Shown here in pieces: positions 25,380-37,530 of a DNA stretch of 64,000 nt (positions are counted from its first letter, which is position 1; every line of letters begins with the position of its first letter). The notes under the pieces were generated by a model. It saw only the letters and a program-made list of their open reading frames with translations. It made no database searches and was not told the DNA's origin. Source of the stretch: Tenrec ecaudatus (Eukaryota > Chordata > Mammalia > Afrosoricida > Tenrecidae); the NCBI RefSeq assembly GCF_050624435.1, contig NC_134542.1, forward strand, positions 12,607,497-12,671,496, written 5' to 3'. A program made the position numbers and the translations under genes.

Positions 25380-25600
25380 AATCAAGGATTCACGAGGGTG
25401 TGAGGGTATGGGAGGGAGGGAGGGTGTAGGAGGGAGGGTAAAAAAGAGGAACTGATACCAAGGGCTCAAAGTAGAATGAAATTGTTTTCAAATGTTGATG
25501 GCAACATATATATACAAGTGTATGTACTACTATTGAATGATGGATTATTATAAGAATTGTAAGATCCCCCAATAAAATGATTGATTTAACAAAACAAGAA
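25380..25600 (+). mobile_element. LINE (probably L1) 3' end, sense
   Basis: Reads gaactgataccaagggctca, aatgttgatggcaacatata, and ends with taagatcccccaataaaatg, which contains the poly(A) signal. It is the reverse complement of the families at 4.4, 20.4 and 37.0 kb. A G-rich block (gggagggagggagggtgtag) precedes, matching the C-rich block of the antisense copies. Confidence 0.72.
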
Positions 25601-27142
25601 AAGAAACAGAATTGTCCAACATTACTGTAATATCTCAATTGGATGATTTTTCTCCCCTTGGTCTTTCATAAAATTTCATGAAATATTCTTAACCTCACAG
25701 ATATCATGCTAAAGATGATGTTGGCACACTTTAAAGACACAATGATTTAAATTTGAGTGAGTCTAAGTTCTTCTACATCATTCATACTATACATATGCTA
25801 TGCCGTTTTTACTATGAGTCACTCATAATAATAATCTACTGAGAAAGGTGCAGATTATAGAAAAAGACAACAAGGATGGATCGAGTATTGGTCCCGATGA
25901 CGCAAACATTCTTCAGCTTGGACTCTGGAGAGAGCTTCTTGAAGTAAAGGAAGAAAGGCAATTTAATGAGTTCACAATTGCCACCTTTTAGTACATTTAA
26001 CTTGAAGCAGTTTCCCTTGTCAAGCTAATGTTCATGATAACATTCGAAAAATGCTAGCTCTTAATTAAGTAAGTACTTATCATATGATAGACTGCACATA
26101 CTGCTATAAATATGTCCTTTAGCGTGTATCTGTGCAATGTAGAAGCCTCATAAAAGATACATTGAAATAATGAACCCAAAAGAGAAATTTGTTGGAGAAA
26201 ATGACAGCTTGTAAAATGTTATGCATATATATGTGTGTGTTTAGAGATAGAAACAGATAAATATAGAGAATAAGTAACATGTATGTATAAATATATTTGT
26301 GCTGCATGTATATATATATATTTGCTAAATATATATATATATATAAACCAAATATATAAAGTGTGCCAAAATAAAATGTTTTATAATAAAATATTGGATA
26401 CATAAATAAGCCTACTCCTTAATTACTGACTTTTTCTTTATTCATACATTGGCTTTGACTGTTATGTGTCAACTTGGCTCGGCCATGATACTCAGTGGTT
26501 TGGCAATTATGTAATGATGTCGTTTAGCAGCTACTTAATAACATAGTTATCCTGCATTTTGTGATTTAATATGCCCTCCACTATTGCATACTGCTGATTC
26601 TCACATAATGAATTGGCATTTAGAATCTAATCATATTGATAAGTGAGGTGTGTATAAATACAAGAAGGAACAGTTGTTATCGCTGGATCAATGTTCTTAT
26701 TTTGTTTCTTTTGATTGTCTCTATTCATTTCTAACCCTGTTTTCCATTTAGGAAAGGAAAAAAATATGTATGCCATAGAAAACCTTCCTAGTTATTTACA
26801 TTATATAACATGATTTCTTTTGATTGTATTCCAGAGCCTTACCCACCTACATTTTCATATTAGAAATCTACTAATTAGGAAGTCAGTATGGTCTAGCATC
26901 TCTGAAACCTCCTGCCACGTACTCCACTTCACCCCATGGTACCAGAGTGAAGTCGGCAGCGCTCTGAAAGTCCCCTCCATTCTTTTGACCATTTTCAGAA
27001 ATTTATTAAGCCCACTTGGCCAAATTACAATCTAAATCAACCTAATTTTAACATACCTGAATCCTTCTAGGGGCATTGCTAGAGAAAACTGATATTTTTG
27101 CACATAAACTCAATTAAATAAAGGAATAGAACTAACAAACAG
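25601..27142. other. mostly unique AT-rich DNA
   Basis: Contains the TA microsatellite at 26.3 kb and, at 26455-26690, a stretch (gttatgtgtcaacttggctc, ggccatgatactcagtggtt) that reads like the start of an old interspersed repeat I cannot name. Confidence 0.45.
26309..26345. repeat. (TA)n microsatellite, interrupted
   Basis: Two TA runs separated by tttgctaa, within a wider AT-rich stretch (26220-26360). Confidence 0.92.
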
Positions 27143-27338
27143 ACTCACTGCCATCGACTTGATTCGGCCTCGGAGGAACTCCGCAGGGCAGGATAGAACC
27201 TCTCCTGTGGGTGTCTGAAGCTGTACAATCTTTACAGGAGGAGAAAGTCTCTCTCTCCTGAGGAGTGAGAGTGGATTTGCATCACTGACCTAGATGTTAG
27301 CAGCCCAAAGTTTAGCCCACTACTCCACCCAGAGCTCC
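27143..27338 (-). mobile_element. AfroSINE, antisense
   Basis: agactcactgccatcgactt, tctcctgtgggtgtctgaag, gcatcactgacctagatgtt, cactactccacccagagctc. Confidence 0.82.
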
Positions 27339-28294
27339 TTACAGGAACGCACAGTGAACTGCATTTCCAACGGCAAGAGCACACACCCCATCTGAAGTGT
27401 CCCAGGCATGCATTCTTTCTTTTAAACTTAAAATATTAGGGCAGTGGCCGGTTGTTGAATTATTTGAATCCTACCACTGACTATGCCTATAGTCAGCCTA
27501 ACAAATGTGAACGTTGTTAAGTGTTGACAATCTATTCTTTTCAAACAAACTCTCTAGCTTCATAAATCTTGCTTTGCTATCTACATGTTTCCAATGTCCC
27601 TATATCCATTCTTCAGTCTAGCTTCTAAATCCAGGTAGTGTCCCCAAATTTCTCCTTTTTGGTTTGATTTAACAAAGTCTTTGACATTTTAGCCAAATTC
27701 CTAGTTTGAACGTTTCATTGATATCAGTCACTTCTCAGGTTCAAGCTTCACTCTCAAACTCTATTCTAAGGTGCAGGTTTGTATTTTCAGGAGATGTCTA
27801 ACCCAGGATGTCGAGCAGGTTCTTAAAAGGTAACATTTCCTAATCAGTATCCCATCCTCACTTGAAATCCGTTTCTGTTCTTCCCATTAGATGAAATCCA
27901 ACCTAACTAGAAACCCTGCATCATTGCACATTCCTATTTGCCCCCAATGTCAATACTGAAATGGTCCAAAAAAGCAGTTCGTTGCATTTTAGGAATGTGT
28001 CTCAAATCTCATCTTCACATTTTGATCGTATTTTCAAGGGAGGGTCAGTTCTTGGAACATAGAAACTTTCTTCAAGTTTCTACTTCTATCTCTCCATCCA
28101 CGTTGCTGCACAACCGTGCACTATAAAGTACTCACTGGCTCTCTCTTACCTGCGAGGGGTAAAAAAGGCAATGAAACAGGTCCTTCACAGTCAATTCAAC
28201 ATTATCCTTTCATGCTACTGTATTTTACCCCATAAGTTACTTCACCTCCCAGCCATATCTTGTGCGTTGTAAGTTACACAAACCCACAGGCTCA

Positions 28295-28470
28295 TTCTTG
28301 ACTTCTTTAGCTTATGCTGATCCCTCCTTCTGGAAACTCTTCCACCTGGTCGCTGTTGTCCAGGTAAAGTTCTACTTCCAACGCCGAGAAATCAGGTGAG
28401 AACCCATTCTGAGGTCCTCTCGGCACTCAGATGCCCATGCGCTAATGCTGCTAAACTAGCATTTCTGCAT
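28295..28470 (+). mobile_element. L2-like LINE fragment
   Basis: agcttatgctgatccctcct, tctggaaactcttccacctg, gtaaagttctacttccaacg. Matches the L2 3' end order (gctgttccctctgcctggaat... tcctactcatcc). The same old element may extend either side. Confidence 0.45.
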
Positions 28471-30497
28471 CCATTCATTACCCCCTGCAGTTAACTGACC
28501 TCTCTCTGAAACTAAGCTATGAACATTACAATATTAGACACTTTGCACAAGATGCTGAACTTCCGGAGAGCGGAGATCCTGTACTTTCTCCTCTTTCCGG
28601 AGCCAGTTGTAGACCCACAGAGCATCTCTTCAATACTTTAGCCAGCACACGCTTCCTGGAAATATATGTCCAGTGTAACCAGTTTCAGAGGTGGATTTGA
28701 TTGGTTCTGCTCTAAAAACCAATGTGTGGCTATTGTGCTTGTACAAGGTATGGAAAAAATCATATTCATGTGTAATACCACCCAACAAAAAGGTTGTCTA
28801 TTTCCTGGCACATACTGTCACTCCAACACACACTTTTCCACACAGACTCCTTTTTGTTTTGTTTCAATTTTGGATGATATTCCATGTAATGTTTCATGTC
28901 CTTGTAATTTTGCATTATTATATGAATGGTTTACAGTATTATTTCCAAACATGAGAATGAAAACAAATGCTTCACTATGGATATGTTGGTTTATTTTGCC
29001 ATCTTATTATTATTGTCATTCACTTGGATTAAATATGTTAAATATTATAAATAAATCCTGTTCCAATATCCATGATTCTTTCCTTAGGAAAACCACTCTT
29101 ATGGCAAGTCCCGCACCGCAGTTTAAGTCTGGTTTGTCTTACAGAAAGGTTGACTAGTTACTGATCCCATAACCAGTGTGAGGGATTATCTGAACCTATT
29201 TCTATAAGCGTTGAGCTACATTACCAAAGCAAACAAGCAAGAAAACACCTGAGTAAAACCGTCCATTAGTCATATGTTCCTAAAACTACCTTTTGATTTC
29301 AAAGTTCATCTGAATGTGGTTGACTAGCGTGCAGATATTTCATAGCAGAGGAGTTGATCAAGCACCCAATTTTGTGTTTAATGATGTGGTGTTTTACTTA
29401 CTGATTTATAGTTTTGCGTAAATTTTTAGTACTTATGCAGCACAATTGTGTTTGAAATTTGGAATTGTTCAAGGGCGCTTCACAAAGTGCGTGGGATGAT
29501 GAAGTAAAAAGATGATAGAATTTGCCCATGAACTTTCGAATCCCTTTGTATCAGTCATGTAGTTTCATACATCTGTTTCAGACAACTGCATGTAACTTAT
29601 ATCCGTGCACAGCCATGGATTTTTTTTTCACTCCCTTTCATTCTAGATGCTTTAAAGTAGTTGCCCTTTTCATAATCTGTGAGCACAATTCTTTATCTGT
29701 TTTTCTTCTTTTAAGGCTGTGTTCCACTCTTTAATCCATTTCTAACTTAATTTGCTTGTGCTCTTTCTTGTTATAAAACTTTTCACGTAGGAAGTGAAAA
29801 TATGCTACAGAAGAACAGTGAATGGTAAACAAATGAAGGGAAGGGTTTTATTTCCTACTTCTGTAGAGGAGAACCTGCTTCTATTTATTTCAGAATATTT
29901 ATTCAATTGTTCCAGCACATTTAATCTATCCTAACGGGTAAGTGGTATTTCAAATTATCTGAGTACTTTCAGTCTCTAATTTAATTTCAGGGGTAATCGC
30001 TAGTATGAAAATTTCAGTCCTTGGAACACCATATCATTTCTACTCTGAGGAAAGTAACATCTACCTAACAAAAGCCATGTGCTCACTCTTCAAAGCCACC
30101 CTGGCAAAGACATTCATTGTCTTCTTGAAATGCAAACCCACAGGAATACACATACATCTTTAAACAATCTTTTCCAAAAGCGTTGCTAACATTTCATTGC
30201 CTGCTCTAAGGGAGGCATATTTGGGAGATGAAGTTTTCTGGGTGCAATGAATTATGGCAAACACTTCTAAAGCATTTCACTTAAGAAAACCTTTTAAATT
30301 ATGCTTCAAAGAACTTTTACATCTAATTAAAAGAAAAGGAAATTTGGTTTAAAAAGTGATTTAGTAGCCTATCATATTTATGCACAAACAAAAAACCATA
30401 TACAGACATTTATATATCTACATATATAGACATAACAGGTATACATATAAAGATTGATGTAAATATATATCATTTATTTAAATATGTGTGTGCACAT
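28471..30497. other. unique DNA with a long chance frame
   Basis: The plus-strand frame at 28666-29157 is 163 codons but has no domain, no splice context and AT-rich composition. A phrase near 29530 (gcccatgaactttcgaatcc) and one near 34950 (aagaagttcgtggaaaaatg) recall an old DNA-transposon arm, unproven. Confidence 0.45.
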
Positions 30498-30580
30498 TTA
30501 TATGTGTGTACATGTGAATGCATATCACACTTTCATAATTAAAACAAGTGTGATGTGCATTCACATATACACACATATAA
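30498..30580. repeat. 34-bp inverted repeat (hairpin) with 15-base loop
   Basis: The left arm at 30498-30531 (ttatatgtgtgtacatgtga and on) and the right arm at 30547-30580 pair at 32 of 34 positions. The loop is ttcataattaaaaca. The inner 16 bases of the arms (gaatgcatatcacact) are not simple repeat, so this is more than TG/CA pairing. Flanks show weaker further symmetry (tttaaatatgtgtg at 30478, aaacacatattta at 30617). It could be a MITE-like palindrome or a precursor-like hairpin; no family is recognised. Confidence 0.85.
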
Positions 30581-31164
30581 GATACTTATCCTATGTTTCT
30601 AAATATCATTTTATTTAAACACATATTTATAAAAATTTGACTGCTGGGATGTATGCTGTAACCATGTTATAAAAAAAAACAACAATGGCTTGCAACTAAA
30701 ATCTCACATTTTACTAGTAAAACCTATTGTGGTGATTTTATAAAATGTTCAAATGATGTTCAGTGTGAAATATGATAATCAATATTCCACGCGGGACTAC
30801 CACCATCTAAGTTGTAAGGGCATCATCAGTGTAACAATGATTAAAAAAGCATGATACATTATGTGTAAGGCATCATTCAAGCATTCTGTAGGGTGTTTCA
30901 AACTTAGCTCACATAATGCATATAGCACCAGATGCTTGATAAGTGGAAAGCTTAGAATTGAAATTCAGCATGAAATGTACCAAATCCCAAATCCATACCC
31001 TTATGATGATAGCAACTGTATCACAGCTAATTATAGTACAAGTGGCCCACGATGACAAACCAAAACTGTGAGCTGACCTTGCCTTTCCTCAGCCAATGGC
31101 AGGACAGAGCATATTAAGGTAAAATGATGAATTTGCTGTTGAAGGATTTGAGAGCTATCTCCCA

Positions 31165-31345
31165 ATATTTAAGTGCTGAGCTGCTCACTAACTGGTGGAG
31201 GGTTTAAGTCGCCTAGAGGGACCGAGGAAGAAAGTCCCAGAGACCGATTTCTGAAACATTGGCCACTGAGAACCCTGCAGAGCACAGTTCTCCTTTGTCG
31301 CACATGGAACCTCCAGGAATCAGAACCGACTCCATGGAAAATGGG
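31165..31345 (+). mobile_element. AfroSINE, sense, degenerate
   Basis: taagtgctgagctgctcact (partly before the start), gagggtttaagtcgcctaga, gaaagtcccagagaccgatt, gagcacagttctcctttgtc, cagaaccgactccatgg. RTE tail follows. Confidence 0.6.
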
Positions 31346-31630
31346 ATGTTGCATCTTGAGTGTGGGAGGGATTATCAATTCTATAGCTCACAATGACTCC
31401 CACTGTGGACTCCCTGTCCATTGCTTTTTAGATGTCAAGAGACGCCAGACCCTGGAAGATGATGACATCATGATTGGTAGAGTAGACATTCAGCGAAAAT
31501 GTGCAAGACCCTCAACAAGATCGTTTTACCAGTGGCTTCACCAAAAAGAAGGGTGCATTGCTGAGCGATGGTGTGTGCTGCTGAGTGCTGGGTCGCCGTG
31601 AGTTACAACCGACTCAGAGTACCCAACAAC
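31345..31630 (+). mobile_element. RTE LINE 3' end, sense
   Basis: Contains a coding-like stretch (gccagaccctggaagatgat) and the end gctgggtcgccgtgagttac, aaccgactcagagtacccaa, caacaacaactacaac, which is the RTE-type tail with its CAA-rich end. It directly follows a sense SINE at 31165-31345. Confidence 0.6.
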
Positions 31631-33884
31631 AACTACAACTGCCTCAGCACAATGTCCTGCCCTCCCCCAGAAGAACATATTCAGAAAACTTCAGAATATT
31701 TGCGATTATTTTTAATATCCCAATATTGAATCACAATCAATTTTTTTTCCTGTTCTTCTGTTGCCTTGTCTCCCTCGCTGCTTCCTTCTTAAACAAGTGG
31801 TTTCTAAAACATTTAATGCGGGGAACATCTTGATAGGGGTTGTGCCCAAGTGGTGAATGATAAAAATTGTCCAAATAAGTTGCAAGAACAGCAATTCCTT
31901 CCCAGTATATATGAAGAGTTCAGTCTCATCTCACCTCCAAATTCATTAATCACTAGTCATGCCACCATATAGTACTTGTGTGTTGAGTACACATTATCTG
32001 CACTGGGTCCTTCATCAAAGGATGTCCCTTTGAAGGAATTTCTCTTTTAAAGATATCAGCCACAATTAAAATGTATCTCAATAAACACTCCTTTCCTCCA
32101 TGTCGTGGTAGCAGATGAATACAGTGATCCTCCCACCCATTCTTACGCATCTCCATGTTCAAGTATTTTCACTGGCATGGTGAGAGGCTGACATCGTTTG
32201 ACTGAGTTGCACTGAAAGTTGAGCTGCTACACAGTGTTGATCTTAGATGAAAGAACCAGGCATATGGCTTTATCAGGGGGAAAGGCTCTCTGATTGTTAT
32301 TAGAAGCCATTATATTAGTTGCTGTTGCATTATATCATATCATATTATATCATATCATATGTTATTAAGCAGCCACCCCACACCAAACAGATAGGGATAT
32401 GCTCCTGCCCTGGTCTCACAACCATTGCCATGTGTGAGTAGGGCCTTACAGTCACTCTGTCAATCAATCCATCTCATCCAGGGTTTTCTTGTTCTTTGAC
32501 TCTCTCCACCACAGAAAGATGATGCTAATCATAGGAAGCTGGTGTTTCACAAGTGTCTTATTGTTGTTGAAGTCTACAGTACAATGGAATTCAATATGTG
32601 CAAACCTGAAAGCAGGTAATATTCATATTAAAGTACATTTTGTTTTCATATCATAAGATGAAGTATAACAGTGAATAGCCAAAATAAGATGGTAGTAACT
32701 GTGCCATCTTTGTAGGAGACGAACTTCATGCTATTTAAATCATTGAGGCCATGTAACAAAAACAAACCAACAGCTTACCTATCCAAAATAAATAAATATA
32801 ATTTTATAAAAGAGTCTGAAAAGTGAAAATTGGCCCGTGCATATGCTTTAGCCCTGAGTTAAGGTGAAAGACTGCGATGAAATATGTCTAGGACATGGTT
32901 CCATCGAATACCTCACAGTCCACCCAGGTCGAGTGTGAGGTGGCATTTGCTTCTGCAGACCCATGCCTAGAGCACAGTGGCTTATTTTGTATAAGATTGC
33001 AAACAATAGAATAACACTGAGAAATAATGCTCATGCCACATAAGAAAGCAGTTATCTGTGATCCAACTCTTAAGGGTCTAAAGTTGGCTTACAACATTGC
33101 TTACAATGTTGCTTACGTCTTAGCATTTTCATAAAGTTTTGCAAGATGTGCAATATTAGTGATGCATGATATACTACACTCATATATCAAAATGAACATG
33201 AGCCTTTTCAGGTTTAAACTTAAGAAATATATGTCTGTAAGACCAGAGCATAACCTTAAAAAATAAATAACATGCAACTGTGTCTCTAGTTTTAATTTTT
33301 AGTATTTTATAATTATAAAGACTCTACCATTGGGAAGCAAAATTGACTCTGAAAAATTGTGATCTATTTCCCCTGCATTAATTGGCCAAGGATTCTTAGC
33401 AATTAAACTTAACAATTCTAAAAGATATAATTTCTCTTGTTAATTGATTAAGCTAATTGCTTGTAATATGTTTTATTTTAAATATCCCCTCTTAGCAGGT
33501 TTCAGAGTTAATTTACATGTGTTTAAATGGGCAAGACAGTTATACTCTAAGAAATCCTTAAAGAGACATTCCCTGAAGGAACAAATACGGTTCCAAGAAA
33601 AAATTCAATTACAGCCAATGTATTGATGTTTTCCACTTAAGTATATTATTTTAATCACATTAGCATTAATTTAATTTCAAATTTAATTTCATTATACAAT
33701 ACTGGTTTTTAATAGTGTACAGAGACTTGACCACAGACAAATTAGGCAGATAAAACATTTGTTTTATCTCGCTGGTAACAGGAGGTTCACGGGCAAGGAG
33801 AATACGCTAATCCTTAAGAAACATACTTTAATCATCATGGCTAGGAAAGCCAAGCATCATTTTTAGTTCTTTTAACTTGGTAGA
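31631..33884. other. unique AT-rich DNA
   Basis: Apart from the ATATC run, nothing recognised. A small inverted repeat lies at 33092-33111 (acaacattg, caatgttg). Confidence 0.5.
32327..32361. repeat. (ATATC)n pentanucleotide run
   Basis: Imperfect repeats of atatc/atatt, about seven units. Confidence 0.85.
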
Positions 33885-34075
33885 TAGGAGGCCTAGTGGT
33901 GCAATAGCTAAAGTGCCTGGCTGCTAATGGAAAGGTCAATGGTGGGATCCCACTAGCCATTCCAAAGGAGAACCATGTGTGGCGTGCAGTCTGTTTCAGT
34001 CAAGATGGATCACTGTGCAAGCCCGTGGAGCAGCTCGACATCGCTCTACAAAGATGTGATGGGATAACTTTGCAT
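33885..34075 (+). mobile_element. AfroSINE, sense, degenerate
   Basis: aggcctagtggtgcaatagc, ggctgctaatggaaaggtca, ccattccaaaggagaaccat, gatggatcactgtgcaagcc. The 3' end is different from the main type. Confidence 0.6.
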
Positions 34076-34184
34076 GGAGCTGAGGAAATCCCTCTAAAGC
34101 ACAATTTCTCTCCGTGAATAGACCGTGCCCCCTCTGAACCACCTTGTGTTATAGGAGTGTGTGGTGTCTCTTATGGAAACTTCA

Positions 34185-34255
34185 TTCTAAAGCCGGGGTT
34201 GCCATTTACTAGCTCTGGAAGCATATTTGACTTCTCCAGATCTCAGGTTAGAAAA
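34185..34255 (+). mobile_element. MIR-like SINE fragment
   Basis: gttgccatttactagctctg, gacttctccagatctcaggt. Short and weak. Confidence 0.4.
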
Positions 34256-34274
34256 AAAAACAGGCAATCAGACC

Positions 34275-34385
34275 AACCAAACCCATGGCCATTGAGTCAA
34301 TTCCAAGCTACTGTGTAACACAATGTTACATAATCCGACTGCTCCATAGGGTTTACTTGGCTGTAATTTTATTTAAGACAGAAAC
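34275..34385 (-). mobile_element. AfroSINE 3' half, antisense
   Basis: ccaacccatggccattgagt-like wording (accaaacccatggccattga), gtcaattccaagctactgtg, ctccatagggtttacttggc. Lies back to back with the next, sense copy. Confidence 0.65.
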
Positions 34386-34580
34386 CTTGGGAGCGCTGTG
34401 ACTTAAACAATGGCCTGTTAACCCCATGGTTGGTGATTCAACCCCACCCCCACCCCCAGCTGCTCAGCCACAGAAAGAGGAAGCTGTTTGCTCCTGTTAG
34501 GAGTTACAGTTTCTGAATCCAATATAGCGTCTTCGCTGAGTTGGAATCTCCTCAATGCACTGGGTTTGGTGTTTGGTTTG
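34386..34580 (+). mobile_element. AfroSINE, sense
   Basis: ggagcgctgtgacttaaaca, ggcctgttaaccccatggtt, ggagttacagtttctgaatc, tggaatctcctcaatgcact, then a (TTTGG)n-like tail. Confidence 0.7.
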
Positions 34581-35085
34581 GGTTCATCTGTGCAGATGCT
34601 GATGGCCAGCCCTCCTCTGATGCTTCTAGTTGGGGTCCTAGTGAATCGTAGGTTAGTAGTCCAGGTCACACTGCCATTTCTCGAGGAGACGAACCACATG
34701 AGATTGAAATATCTGAGGCCATGTACTAGAACAAACCATCAGCTTACATATTAAAAAGACATACTTCCAATTTTATAGAAAGAACCTAGATTTTAAATTT
34801 TTCTTGGAAGGTAATTAGATAAACGTGGAATTGAATGTTCTCCAATTGCTATAATTAGGCTTGTTTCACTAGACTCATTTAACCTTGTCCTTACAATGCC
34901 CAGGTAAAGTTTCTATTTTTCTTTTCATGAGTAACATACAAGAAGGTATCAAGAAGTTCGTGGAAAAATGGAGAGAATAGATAACATCATTTTTCACAAA
35001 CGCTTTGAACCCCCTCATGCTTTTACAATGGTAGAAAAATCTTCTCCATACTCACAAGTCTACGAATGTGAAAAGGTACTCATTT

Positions 35086-35297
35086 CCAGCTGTGGTGGAA
35101 TGGTTAAAAATTGGGCTGCTAAATGCTAGGTCAGCAGTTCAAAACTACCAGTTGCTCCAAAGGAGAAAGGTGAGGCTTTCTACTCCTGTAAACAGTTAAG
35201 AGTCATATAAATCTGCAGGGTGGTCCTACCCTGTCCTGAATAGGGTCTCTGTGAGTCAGAACTGACTCAGTGGCATGAGTTTGGTTTCTGGTTTGAA
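35086..35297 (+). mobile_element. AfroSINE, sense
   Basis: cagctgtggtggaatggtta, aggtcagcagttcaaaacta, gaggctttctactcctgtaa, gtctctgtgagtcagaactg, cagtggcatgagtttggttt. Close to full length. Confidence 0.87.
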
Positions 35298-36309
35298 GCA
35301 TTAGGGGGAATCTATGCTTTCCAGTCTCTACCATCTGAATCAATTTCCTTTCATTCCAAGTTGGAGCCACGTTGATCTGCATCCCTTGCACGCTGACTGG
35401 AAGTGGGCAGTTACTCCGGACACCTTAACTCTTAAGCAAATATGGCCTTTCTCATCATGTTGCACTCGGGTTGTGCCCTTCAGAGAGAGGAAGGAGGATC
35501 ACAGGGGTGTGATACTGGGGAGAGTGATAGGAAATATGGAATTAGAAAAAGAATAGGGGGTGGGGGGAGATCCACTATAAGATTTTTGTTCCCAGAGGAT
35601 TCCTGTCAGCATGCCACTTATCTGCCTAGAAATGTCAATCGTCTTCCATTGTCAACAGCACTATGTCTAACTCACTTAGTCTGTCGTTGAAACACGGGGA
35701 CCTCATGGCCTCATCCGCCTTACTGATTTCATTACCTACAACTCTCTCTGAAGAGCACGAAGCTCCTGTCGGGAGGATACCATGCTGATCAAACAGTAGG
35801 ATGATTGATCTTAACCAAGACTACTACCTTTAGAAATACAGAGAAAGCTTTTCACGTGTGATCTGGGCCAGTTTCTAAAGCCTGGAGAAACCATGGGAAC
35901 AGCCCCGCAGAGCAATGCTTTCATAGAAACGATACTGCCAAACTCTCTTCCCCCTAGCTTGTAAAAGAGTCAAGTTTATCAACCACTTAAAAAATAAGAT
36001 GCAGCTGGGAAAAATAAGCGGGAATCCAGAAGAATGGAAGGGAAACAAGCGAGTATGGGAGTTTAGGGACAACTGATAACTACCAGACTTATTAAAACCA
36101 AGTGGGGATGCCAACCAATCCCACTGCTATCTCGTTTTTCCCATGGTAGTTGTGTGGCCTGGGATTCCCTACAGCTTCCAGCATAAAAATGATTCCAGAT
36201 GCATTTCCCATATTCCAGCAGGATCACCCACACGGGGTTCACAAAAGACCTTATAATGTCTACTGGCTAGTCTCAGGATCAGAATGGAAAATTAAGGCGA
36301 ACTCTTGCT
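35298..36309. other. unique DNA
   Basis: Moderate GC, several overlapping short frames on both strands, none with recognisable protein. Confidence 0.5.
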
Positions 36310-36880
36310 TGGGTCCACAGCCAGTGCGATGAAGCCACAGTCAAGTGCACAAATAACACATTGCATCAGGTTGGAAAGCAAGGATGCTCTTTTGAGGACC
36401 AAGGGCAGCTGACCCACCCCATTATATTTGCAAGCGCCTCCTACGTGCATGAGGGCTGGATGTTGAATACGAAAGACCGAAGAAAAATGGATGCACTTGA
36501 ATTGTGGTGTTGGCGAACAATATTGAAAGCGCCACGGAATGCCAAAAGAACCAATAAATCTGTCTTGGAAGAAGTACAGTCTGAACGCTCCTCATAAGCA
36601 AGGGTGTGTGAAGAGACTCAGTCTCCTCACAGACTTTGGGTATGTTATTAGGAAGGACCAATCCCTGAAAAAAAGAAATTATTCTTGGTAACAGAGGGGC
36701 AGGGAAATACAAAGAACCGTGATGAGATGCATTGACACAGTGGCTGCAACCATGAGCTCAGACGGAAGCACCATCGTGAGATGGTGCAGGAGAGGCTGTG
36801 CTGTGCTTCTTTCGGTTGTACACAGGGACCCTTGAGTCCAAACTGAGTTGACAGCACCTCTCAATAAAAATACACAAATG
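36310..36880 (+). mobile_element. RTE LINE 3' end with reverse transcriptase C-terminus
   Basis: In the frame starting at 36361 the peptide reads MDALELWCWRTILKAPRNAK then RTNKSVLEE. The LELWCWR motif is diagnostic of the C-terminus of RTE/BovB reverse transcriptase proteins. It is followed by the non-coding tail: gacacagtggctgcaaccat, gcaccatcgtgagatggtgc, gttgtacacagggaccctt. A stop at 36595 and later changes kill it. Sense copy, 5'-truncated as usual for LINEs. Confidence 0.82.
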
Positions 36881-37014
36881 TTCTCTCCCATTTTTCTTGC
36901 GCTGTTTGTCAGGAGAGCCAACTGAGAGAGAGGCTGTGGGGTGAAATAGAGCAGGAAGAGGCTGAATCCCAATCCTTGTCAGAAAGAGGGTGATAAGGGA
37001 CCAAACATGTTAAA

Positions 37015-37145
37015 CAGCATCATCTGTCATCACAACCCATGCATTCGTCCGTTGTGTCACACACATTTGTACCTACGCTGCCATCATCATTTTCTTTCTA
37101 CTTGAGTCCTTGATGTCAGCTCCTCATTCCCCCCCACTTCCCTGC
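37015..37145 (-). mobile_element. LINE (probably L1) 3' end, short fragment
   Basis: Contains cacaacccatgcattcgtcc, gttgtgtcacacacatttgt, ctacttgagtccttgatgtc and a C-rich run. These match the copies at 4.4 and 20.5 kb. Both ends are truncated and the poly(A) end is missing. Confidence 0.65.
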
Positions 37146-37261
37146 CCCAAACAGCTTTTTCAAAGATAAATTTTTCATAAAAGACTTTATTAGAGATTAC
37201 CTAGTTCTGAAAATTTGGACAAGTTATCACCTGAGGAAGGATACCATACTTGATAACGTAG

Positions 37262-37358
37262 ATAAAAACACACGTGCTGCCATCGTGTCGATGCCGACTC
37301 ATCGTGAACCTATAGGACAGGGAAACTGTCCCATAAGTTTCTGGGACGGTAGAGAACC
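37262..37358 (-). mobile_element. AfroSINE 3' part, antisense
   Basis: gctgccatcgtgtcgatgcc, gactcatcgtgaacctatag, gacagggaaactgtcccata. Head missing. Confidence 0.72.
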
Positions 37359-37359
37359 A

Positions 37360-37530
37360 GAGGGGAGGAGAAGTTTCTCAACAAAATAGGTGGACGCAGA
37401 GGCTGCCGCCATGGGCTTTGCCAGGACAATGACTGCGAGGTGACAGAGACCCAGGCAAGCGCGTGTTCTTTTGTATGAGTCAGAACCTTTCAAACAGTCC
37501 CTACCAACAACAACAACATCGGTGACGCCA
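37360..37530 (+). mobile_element. RTE LINE tail, sense
   Basis: Reads aggtggacgcagaggctgcc, tttgccaggacaatgactgc, tcttttgtatgagtcagaac and ends caacaacaacaacatcgg. The CAACAACAA end is the usual RTE/AfroSINE tail. Preceded by an antisense SINE piece at 37262-37358. Confidence 0.58.

Noticed and set aside
28666-29157. Open frame of 163 codons, plus strand
   Set aside because: AT-rich, no domain, and no convincing splice or start context. Chance length is plausible in 64 kb.
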